From Cyprinodon diabolis (lineage: Eukaryota > Chordata > Actinopteri > Cyprinodontiformes > Cyprinodontidae): 64,000 bases of DNA. Position numbers and translations under genes: made by a program. The DNA lies in the NCBI GenBank assembly GCA_030533445.1, contig CM060064.1, positions 26,643,126 to 26,707,125 of the forward strand, given 5' to 3'. Under the pieces are notes generated by a model. That model searched no databases, was not told the DNA's origin, and worked only from the letters and a program-made list of their open reading frames with translations. This document shows, piece after piece, positions 57,001-64,000 of this stretch. The first letter of the stretch is position 1. Every line of letters begins with the position of its first letter.

Positions 57001-59284
57001 TGTATGCCGGCCTGTAAGTGGCGCTGTGGTGCCAAAGTGAAAATAGGCGACGAAATGTTGGGCATGCGAACTAATATTTAAACATGGTTGCCCTGCGGGT
57101 CCATTTTCGTGGTTCAGTCAAATTCAGGTGCTGAACTATGTCGTCGATATTGCTCTGTTCTTCCTGGAGACTTTTTGCATATCTCTTCCCCTGCTGATGT
57201 CCCAGAAGGCTTTGGAAGTTTTTTTCCTCTTATTTGACACAGTTTAAGATTGCAAATGGGTGAATATGTTTGATATGCTAAGTTTTAGATAATTTTTAGG
57301 AACAAAAACCTTCAATATGTTATTGGGCTTTGAGTTTGAACATTTGTATTTTTTAATCAGTAGTGTGTTTTAAGGCTAACAGCATCCTCCGCGCCAGATG
57401 TGGCTCATAAGCCTATATTCTGTATACTGTAAATAACTTCAGCCATCAATTTTGTTTAACAAAACAATATTTTAAAAATATAAATTACGAGAAAAAGTAG
57501 TTTTAGCTGTTTCTCTATTAAATTTGTGTAGCCCATCCTCCACAGAACAGCATAAGATGTACACGGAAGCATAGCTTTACTGAGAAATCTGCTGGGCTGG
57601 ACCACAATACATCTGACCTGATAACTTTGAATATTTTCCTGTTTTAAAAATTCAAATAAAAAAAGGAAATCTATTGCTATGTAAAAATTATTCCTTTTAT
57701 GTAACCAGCTGATCGTTTTGCTTTATTTCTTTAACCCGCTCTGCCTTCTCTTAGTTTTCAAAGAAACAATTGACTAGAAAGTGTAAGTTCTCTGGTTCTC
57801 TAAAAATCTGGCACGTAGAAAAGGCTTGTTTATTTAAGTAGATCTGTGTTTTAAAGCAAAAAAAAAAAAATGAACAAATATACAAAGAACGTTTGTGAAC
57901 CTTTCTGTTTATAACCATTTGCACTGCAGAGCTAGGTTTTTGTTTTTATAAAAAAAAAAGAACAAAATTATGTGTATTTTATCCTGTATCACTATCACTC
58001 TTTGAAGACGCTTAAGCAAAAAGGGAACAATCTGTAGAATGTGGAATTTTTTTTGTCTGATTACTCGATTAAACATCACAATAATTGATAAAATTTATTT
58101 TAATAAATAATTGTTAGTTATAGCCCTAGATTTCTGTCATCAGCCAATTTTTCTGTGCATCATTTTGTTGTTCACCGTGAAAATAATAGTTGGGAAATTG
58201 GAGACACTTGACTATGGTTTATTGATTTCTCAGTCTTGACCATCAACTTTCCTCAAGCTTTAAAATATTATATTTGCGGGTTGATTCAAAAAGTACTTAA
58301 ATGGAAATAAACGTCCCTTGCTCTCTGACCTGCTTTTCCCTTTTAAAGGTTTAGGAGCCCAGCCCAGCATTCAGTTTCTGCGCAGAGCTCTCACTCTTCC
58401 CGCCAACACATCCTTCACAAACCTGACTGCTCTGCTCACTGTGGCGAGCTCCTCGTCACACATCCAGCACTTTCCTCATCTGCAGATTCTGGGCGGCAAC
58501 AGTACAGGTCAGGGTCACACTAAAGGTCCAGAGCAGAGTGGGTAAAGAAGGCATTTTTGCAACAAAAATCCCAGCTGCAAGCAGCATAAAGCTGTAGTAA
58601 GGGACCGGGGAGTCGGTGTGTCAGTAGTGGTACATCGACTACCTCTGGAGGCTTTTCTGTTTTATCTACTGAAACACAATTACTCCTTTGTGCTCTCTGC
58701 TCTAACACAAACCCCATGGCCGCATGCTGTCAGGGAGTCTCTTCCACAGCTTCATATTTGCTATAATTGTGTATGTCCCCAGTCTTCCTTAAGCTTTAGC
58801 AGCTCTCCACATTTCTCTGTTTTATATGTTTTCCTTGAGGCAGCATTTGCATATTTTCCCTTTGTGACGCTCAACGTCTTGTCTCCAAGTTTTTACCCTT
58901 GTTTCCTTCTTTCCTGTTTTTCTGTGCTTTGTTTCCTGTCTGGCTCATTGGCTCTCCTTTATCTTAGCTGTTTGTTTTTATTGTTTTGTTACAACTGTGC
59001 TTTCTCCTCTGTCTACACCCCCCCCGCCTTGCACTGCTACCTTACTCTTGCTCACTCTCCTTTTTGCACCATTTTTCTCTTACCTTCTCTTGTATGGATC
59101 CTCACAGGCACAGAGAAGAAGTTTGAGCTGACCCCTGTAGCAGCCATCTCTGTACATCTGTTTGCCAGCGATGGAACAGATCTGCAGGTGAACGGACCAA
59201 TCACCTTCTCCCTTCCCCTGCCGCCTGATAGCAACTTGAAGGAAAATGATCACCTCACTGCTGTGAGGTTTGATCCTCGCTTAG
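39095..59284 (+). CDS. fam171a1: FAM171 family gene (fam171a1-like), exons 1-5, 3' part outside window
   Basis: Coding exons: 39095-39194, 53371-53598, 54229-54321, 58349-58507 and 59108-59284; GT-AG introns, all phase 1. Exon 1 ([20 protein letters not shown]...) gives a signal peptide. The ectodomain continues [65 protein letters not shown] and [16 protein letters not shown]. This is the N-terminal extracellular part of FAM171 (astroprincin) proteins, type I membrane proteins of poorly known function; FAM171A1 has been linked to cytoskeleton and cell shape. N-glycosylation sequons: NHT, NTS, NLT and [11 protein letters not shown] and [18 protein letters not shown] favour A1 over A2 or B, from recall of the family. 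The frame is open at the last donor; transmembrane and cytoplasmic exons must lie to the right. Confidence 0.85.
39195..39729. other. start of FAM171 intron 1
   Basis: Intronic sequence with no recognised element. A short GGTGGCCATGACCACCC palindrome lies near 39663. Confidence 0.4.
39733..40786. mobile_element. PIF/Harbinger-like non-autonomous element
   Basis: Flanked by TAA on both sides (39730-39732 and 40787-40789), a typical 3-bp PIF/Harbinger duplication. Ends are ACCCTGGCGTACACTGTGCA and the complement of AGCAGGGCGTACACTGTACG. A direct repeat CTGCTCACACTGTACG occurs at about 39780 and 40249. Between the two copies is a second inverted pair (GGTTATACTCCCTGCAG and GTATAAACCGCAGGG), so a smaller element appears nested inside. 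The plus frame at 40443-40721 ([16 protein letters not shown]...) may be a remnant of an element protein; not recognised. Confidence 0.7.
40787..41394. other. intronic stretch, no feature
   Basis: AT-rich FAM171 intron 1 sequence; nothing recognised. Confidence 0.4.
41395..42300. repeat. unclassified repeat, copy 1 of a pair
   Basis: Shares long ordered blocks with 61423-62050 in the same orientation: GTGGTGGCAGCATCA, GACAGCAAATCCCATAAT, CTCTTCTGAGGCCTTTC, TACACTTCGTAGA and TAGGACGGCCTTA. On the minus strand both copies keep a reading like RNAL(R/H)G(E/K)L...[11 protein letters not shown] preceded by YEKK(R/G)KASEE. The first block resembles a Tc1 transposase snippet (GGGSI), so the repeat may be composite. 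Confidence 0.6.
42417..44200. mobile_element. hAT element with 8-bp TSD, split by a foldback
   Basis: Perfect duplication TATTCAGC at 42409-42416 and 44201-44208. Ends are TAGGGCTGCAACAACGAATC and the complement of TAGGGCTGCAACTAACGATT, with ATCGAT-rich subterminal sequence on both sides. Roughly 860 bp remain once the nested foldback at 42846-43768 is removed. No transposase frame was found. Confidence 0.92.
42846..43768. mobile_element. TTAA-flanked foldback element (Kolobok/piggyBac-type target)
   Basis: TTAA on both sides (42842-42845 and 43769-43772). The ends AGGAATAGTACACCC and GGGTGTACTATTCCT are perfect complements. The two arms (about 42846-43245 and 43370-43768, some 400 bp each) are near-perfect inverted copies around a loop of about 125 bp. 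Blocks include GACACGTTTTTTGTGGACTT and TGAAAGTGCGCATTCAG with their complements. TTAA target and AGGAATAG-like ends suggest Kolobok; piggyBac is the alternative. Open frames across the arms are mirror shadows and not genes. Confidence 0.88.
44209..50939. other. FAM171 intron 1, no recognised gene
   Basis: 6.7 kb of AT-rich intron. Simple sequence includes TAAATAAATAAATA near 47490 and a G run near 49740. Frames such as 45178-45378 and 49668-49877 have no splice context or family features and are left out. Confidence 0.5.
50940..51240 (-). repeat. degenerate fish dispersed repeat (DNA-transposon type)
   Basis: Blocks GCTACTGCCACCATGTTTCA, GAGCTGTGGATCTCTGTAGG and TCCTCCAGAGTTACCATGGG follow the order of a common fish repeat. 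The first resembles the complement of a Tc1 transposase segment. It is too decayed for family assignment. Confidence 0.4.
51363..51680. mobile_element. hAT MITE, 318 bp
   Basis: Ends TAGGGCTGAAACAGTCGG and the complement of TAGGGCTGCAACTAACGATT. The flanks GCAGTAAT (51355-51362) and GCTGTGAT (51681-51688) match at 6 of 8 positions, as expected for an old 8-bp duplication. Homologous to the incomplete copy at 21494. Confidence 0.75.
51689..53370. other. end of FAM171 intron 1
   Basis: No gene. A short (AT)n tract lies at about 52624-52639. The intron ends CTGTTTGCAG at 53370, a good polypyrimidine/AG acceptor. Confidence 0.5.
56876..57065. mobile_element. Harbinger-type MITE fragment (possible)
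   Basis: Begins TTAGGCCCCGTCCACACGAA, followed by CG-rich ACG repeats (AAACGAACACGAAACG, ACACGAATGCATGAAAACG). GGCCCCGT(C/T)CACACG is the style of end seen in common fish Harbinger-related MITEs. The other terminus was not found. Confidence 0.4.
58035..58130. mobile_element. hAT MITE right-end fragment
   Basis: TCTGATTACTCGATTAAACA...TAATTGTTAGTTATAGCCCTAG is a decayed version of the right end seen at 44150-44200 (TTAGTTGCAGCCCTA). No left end found. Confidence 0.5.
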
Positions 59285-61420
59285 GTGAGTAGAAAATAAG
59301 TAGAGTAGAAGGAAATATAGGACCGTAAGGTCAAATATGTTTTATGACTGTTATCAAAATCAAAAAGTATGTCTCTCAATTACAGTGGCACTTATTCAAA
59401 AAAATGATTCCAGATTTAAACAAGAAATATTAAGACTATATATGTCTGATTATTACAAAATAATATAAACCCTAAAAGGTATCAAGTTCACTTTAAATCT
59501 AAGACGTCGAGAGAGACTGTTTTAAAGTCTAAGGGTTTTATAATCTAATGGTAATTTTTATTCATGTATGATGTCAGAATGGTTAGAGGCCCACATTTAC
59601 TGAATACTCATACCAGCAGATTTATTTAATTAATACAAAGCTAAAATATACTCCAGGCGCATATATCTACCCTTTTTTGATCAACCAAATTAGATGTTAT
59701 GGTAGTTGGGTCAACATTTAAAAGGAAGTCTAAAATTGACCAGTCAGGTCTACCTCTCTGGGACAAAACAGATCAATGTTTAAGAGTTGTTTTGCACATT
59801 TTAAAATACATTTTAATAGTTTCCCAGAATGAAAGTAGCATCTATGCTGAGAATTAACACATAAAAAAACTTTAAGCTTAATGTTTGTGATAGATTATTT
59901 CTGAATATTTGATCGTCTAGTTGTGATTTTAGACGTACAAATTGTAAAACAGCTCAAAATGTTATAAAAACTTGACAATAAAAAAAAAAAGGTTTATCTT
60001 TGTGGAAAAATAGATGCTGCATTTTATCAGGTCTCAGAGCAGATCCCAATTAATCCAATTTGTTTTCTTGTTTTTTTATGTTTTCTAAGTGAATTGACTT
60101 TATTTTCTAAGGTTATGCCTACCTTAAGTGCTGATTGTAAAGCAAGTTTCGTCTATTGTACCCGAATATCAAAATCATCTATTTTTGATTTAGGTTTTTT
60201 TACATTTCTTTTGTTAACATACTAAAAGAAAACTAACCTTTATAAATATGTGTTCTTCTACTCTCAGATATGTAAATATATCTTCAAATGTAAATGGGTA
60301 AATTAGTCTCTTCTGAATAATGCATCACTACTTTAATTCATTATTGTTGTGTTGCTTGAGGGGTAAAAACATTGTCATGTTCTTTCTTATAGTTTTTGGT
60401 GTTATCAATAATTTATATAAAATATTAGAATTGTCAATTATTGTCTAATAGTTAATAAAAATCAAACATATGATTAAACTCTACAAATTGAACTAATCAG
60501 GGCCAAATGTGCCATTAAATAAATTGCCAGTAAAATTGCAGCGGTGTAGAATCAGCGATAAATGGGATCCAGCTCAAGTTTGCAGGACAACAGAGTAACT
60601 GTGAAAAAGTAAAATGATGATTAAAGGAGCTGCATAAATTATCTAAATGACCACAGTATGAGTGTCATTACAAACCACGTGCATGGTGTTTCTGTTCAGT
60701 CATTCAGGTCAGAGTGAAGAATGAATAACTTGATTCATAAACTCATATAATACCCAGACCCAGTTCCACATTAATCTGCAAATCAAAGTACTTTTAGATC
60801 TCACAAGTTTGCACCATGAATGCATAATCTCCTGAAGCTCTGGTAAATCTCAAGCTAAACTAAACAATAGCAAAAAGCTCGGTAGTGTTGGGTTGTAAAA
60901 AGCTTAAAGCCCCTGCATAGCTTCTGATTTATTTCCAGAAAATGTGTTTATTGAACGTCTCTACTGTTTGACACACCCAGTTTCTCCTGGACAGGCAGCT
61001 TTGAAAGACAATGAAGGGATCATAAGTGGAGTTACCCAAGCCTTTTACTTTGCAAAACATTCCTCTGTAGCCACGTTGGGCTCACGTTTCATGACCTCTT
61101 CTGACTCTCGTTGTGTTTGTGCTCCATCAGTGCGGGACAAAAAAAACAGTCTTTTGGACCAACTTGTCTCTGGTGTGTGAAGATGTGCAGCATTATTTAA
61201 TCAAGTCTTAGTGGTATTTGAGTCGTTTAACAAGAAATCCTAACAGTATTGGTAACATAACATTGATGCAACTAGCTGTAAGTGCACCATCAGTTTGATC
61301 CTCTTACCAATGCAATGAGTGATGTAATGCCAGATATTTTTTGTTTTGTTTTTTTATAAAACAATTTTACTTAGAATTTATAAAATGCTGTGGTGGTGAG
61401 AGCACAGTGCACTTTCCCCC
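59285..61420. other. FAM171 intron 5, first part
   Basis: AT-rich intron with no recognised exon or element. The short frame at 60944-61180 lacks splice or family support. Confidence 0.45.
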
Positions 61421-61422
61421 AA

Positions 61423-62050
61423 ACACACTATCCATTCTGTGAGAAATGGTGGTGGCAGCATCATACTGTTGGAGGGTTTTATTTCAAGAAGGTGAGGAAA
61501 ACTAGACAGTAGGCTCGAGGAAAAAACAGGGCAATAGAGGAAAATAACTTGTTCGAGGTTGTTCAAAATATTAAGTATTTAAAAGTATTGTGGAGCATTT
61601 TTACAAATTTTTTAGAAGACCCGCCCTCTCCACTCTCTGTTCCTCTGCACTATCTGCATGGTGCCTGCTCCATCTTTATTAGTCACCATTATCGGGTAGC
61701 GAAAGCCTATGACAACAGTGGGCCGCTGTGACAGCAAATCCCATAATACTTTGCAAGAACAGCTTTCCATGCAAAGCATTCCGGGATATATCTGCCTCTT
61801 CTGAGGCCTTTCCTTTCTTCTCATACACTTCGTAGACACTTTTTCCCTTACGATCCTTGGCCATTTTCTAAGAACTGTGGTCAGAAAGGTGAGCTTCAAT
61901 GCCTGAAATTGCGCATGTGCAGAAAAGGATAGCTAACTGGGTACTAGCACATAGGACGGCCTTATGTAAACGTATCACCAGAATGATTCTAAATTAGGAG
62001 TACCGCTTGTTTCGATGAGCCACCCGGGAAAAGGTCATCTTCTATACTTT
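61423..62050. repeat. unclassified repeat, copy 2 of a pair
   Basis: Second copy of the repeat at 41395-42300, same orientation. It includes CACACTATCCATTCTGTGAG, GTGGTGGCAGCATCATACTG, GACAGCAAATCCCATAATAC, CTCTTCTGAGGCCTTTCC, TACACTTCGTAGACA and ATAGGACGGCCTTATGTAAA. The minus-strand frame at 61679-61864 (MAKDRKGKSVYEVYEKKGKA...) is partly kept in copy 1. Element class is unknown. Confidence 0.6.
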
Positions 62051-64000
62051 TAATGCGAAAAAATGTTGACATTTTATTTTGGTTAAAAACAACTTGCATT
62101 TTTTAATATGTTACAGTGGTTGTAGTGTGACAGAATGTTACAGTTGTGAAAGGTTTTGGAGGCCTTTCACTGCACGCCCATATCCTTAGTTCTTTTTTTT
62201 TTTTTTTTTTTTTTTTGCTTATATTGTCTTGCATTTTTAAGCTGGGTCCTTACAAGTTACTGTTTAGTCTTTTAAGGTCCCTTTCAAACATGGTAGAACA
62301 CGATCACAGGGTTCTACAGAGCTTCTTAGAGCCTGTGAATCCAGATCTTGAAAGTACTTGAGGTATCGGCATCCAAGGCTTATTGAGAATGCTTTGATTG
62401 GAGCCTTAAGAAGACAAACACACGCCTATATTGATGAGTATTTCCACAACAGAAACCCAGACCCCTCTCCTGGCTACACATCTCGTTTCTTAGAAACCCA
62501 TCAACTAAAAGACATACCAGTAAACTCACCTCTGAATAAATTTCCCCTCTGGACTTTGGGTGTCTTGAAATATAGGGGTATGAATTCTTCTTACCCTGAG
62601 GATAAATGCCATCCAACAGTGAGGGAACTTTGAAATCCATTACTGCTTTCGGGGTATCATGAAAGCTGTCAGACAAAGGAAGCGGTTTTGTTTATGTATT
62701 ACCTACATGGACGACCCACACAAAACCTGTTTGTCTTGTATAACTGATGAGCTGCTGTATTGTTGGATGTCAAGCTGGCATGGAGCAAAAATGATGTCAT
62801 ATACAAACAGATCAAGTTCACCTGCTGCCTCTGTGTGCGTCTGCGGTCTGCAAACAGACACACCTTCATCTTGAAGGGGAGTTGATGCAAATAGGAGCAG
62901 CTCCCTTGTGACCGACCGGCTACTATCTCTGTCCGGCTGTGTTGACTTTGCATGAGCGATTTGAAAGGGACAGCGAATGTGCAGGGGTTGTTTACATTCT
63001 AAATGTTTGCAAAGCTTTAGCGGTCAGGATTTTACTTATTCCAGTGCTGCTTTGTGTGGAAGCGTGGGAACAGAGTTACTAAATGTCATCATTAAACAGG
63101 TCAGCCGAATGCTGACGAGTCCCCCAGTGGAAAAACAGTTCAGACAGGACATCGGTGAATTCGAGCAGGCCTGAACACAGTGAGGGAGAATAGCTGAGTC
63201 ACACAAGCCTCTCTCATTTCTTTCATCCTGTCTTTCATTTCTCTTATCTCTCATTCCATTCCTTTAGTCAATCCACCTTGTTTCCTCTGGTTGGCACGTT
63301 TATTTTCACCCCCTGACCTTTATTGTATGGTTTATGCCCTCTAAAACTCATCAGCTTCCTTTCAAGTTTCCTTATTTTAATTTCCATGCCAGTTCCTGAG
63401 TACTTTTTGTTTACGTTTGTGTAAATATAGAAACGGAATCCTCCATTAGCCCTGAAACACATAGGGTCAGAAGTGCAACGGCCACATTGAATGTTACCTC
63501 TAAGTGTAAGCCAATAAATCAGTGCCTTTTGCCGTTTTAGTGGTTTTATTGTAATGACATGCAGTTGTTCTCAGTGATTTTCCTCAGTGCTCTGATGGTA
63601 TTTGCAGGCTGCCTCCTTGTGGGGGCTTGGATATTGCAGCCTCTTGGAGCTAAAGAAGTAAAACTTTAAAATCTAAGTCAAATATAAATAATGTTAGTGG
63701 ATTTATTTTGTAAGCATGGCACATTTCTCAAAAAAACTGCTTTGGATACATTAAGTTGGAAGCAACATTCAGTTATTTATAACAGCTATTGAAACGCCTT
63801 ATTTAAAAGGAATATTTTAAGTTGCTTTATTAAAGCATCAGTAGAGTCAGGCGATTGAATTTTGAATTTCATTCCATTGTCTCAGTCCAGCTCGGAAGAT
63901 CTGACTTTTCAGCCCCAAAACAAGTTGAGAGAACCAGTATTTGAAAGATCTCGTGTGAAGTGTAACGCTGGATCAGATAAGCAAACTTTTACTTGCTTAG
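62051..64000. other. right end of window, presumed FAM171 intron
   Basis: Includes a poly(T) run at about 62192-62216. The frame at 62358-62633 (MRYRHPRLIENALIGALRRQ...) has no recognisable domain or matching splice site. The next expected FAM171 exon, in phase 1 and continuing the ectodomain, was not found. Confidence 0.4.

Larger units (their letters stand above)
53599..58348. other. FAM171 introns 2 and 3
   Basis: Apart from exon 3 (54229-54321) this is intron. It contains a (CA)n run at about 53836, a purine-rich stretch at 56120-56280, a Harbinger-like fragment at 56876 and a hAT end fragment at 58040-58130. No other gene was recognised. Confidence 0.5.

Noticed and set aside
58618..59292. 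224-codon plus-strand open frame containing FAM171 exon 5
   Set aside because: Only the last 59 codons (from 59108) are coding. The upstream part is a pyrimidine-rich intron with low-complexity Phe/Leu/Ser translation, and a good CACAG acceptor ends at 59107.
62358..62633. 91-codon plus frame tested as a further FAM171 exon
   Set aside because: The translation does not continue the FAM171 ectodomain and no phase-1 acceptor fits.
1..64000. CRISPR arrays, bacterial operons, tRNA and rRNA genes
   Set aside because: The window is clearly a fish chromosome; no regularly spaced repeats, tRNA cloverleaf with A/B boxes or rRNA sequence was recognised by eye.

Overview
This is a teleost fish genomic window: intron-containing vertebrate genes with GT-AG splicing, MHC class II genes of fish type, and a dense load of fish-type transposons (hAT, Tc1, PIF/Harbinger, L1/Tx1-like and L2-like LINEs). 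AT-rich DNA with short tandem repeats fits a ray-finned fish; nothing pins the species. All gene models were read by eye from reading frames, splice sites and exon phases. No database search was possible.

Host genes. (1) A complete six-exon MHC class II beta gene, minus strand, 7817 down to 6320 (255 aa). (2) A complete four-exon MHC class II alpha gene, minus strand, 13615 down to 12521 (242 aa), about 4.7 kb upstream of the beta gene and in the same orientation: a typical class II A/B pair whose products form one antigen-presenting heterodimer. Directly upstream of the alpha gene its promoter, exon 1 and exon 2 (alpha-1 domain) are repeated as an exact 647-bp tandem unit. A third unit is cut off by a hAT transposon. 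(3) An intact single-exon PIM-like serine/threonine kinase, minus strand, 28546 to 27380, with a broken tandem paralogue at 25437 to 24933. (4) The first five coding exons of a FAM171 family gene (best fit fam171a1), plus strand, 39095 to 59284, with a 14-kb first intron; the rest lies beyond the right edge.

Transposons by region. 1-3470: L1/Tx1-like LINE with a long open ORF2. 4032-5643: Tc1-like element with TA duplication, complete inverted repeats and two nonsense codons. 14474-18000: decayed autonomous hAT. 18000-23385: one LINE on the minus strand broken by three later insertions, one of which carries an L2-like LINE. 23810-24872: a THAP-exon element resembling ISL2EU, whose empty site is visible in the neighbouring kinase paralogue. 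25438-27030: another LINE. 28820-30216, 30810-31280, 34747-36034, 42417-44200 and 51363-51680: non-autonomous hAT elements, most with recognisable 8-bp target duplications. 39733-40786: PIF/Harbinger-like. 42846-43768: a TTAA-flanked foldback nested inside a hAT.

The strongest candidate for something new is the duplicated alpha-1 exon cassette. All exon phases and splice sites are preserved, so the distal promoter and alpha-1 exon could splice into the single shared alpha-2 and transmembrane exons, giving two alpha chains from one locus. Other points of interest are a two-copy in-frame 52-codon repeat near 36.25-36.55 kb, three TGACATCAC motifs upstream of the kinase, and a same-orientation repeat pair at 41.5 and 61.4 kb.
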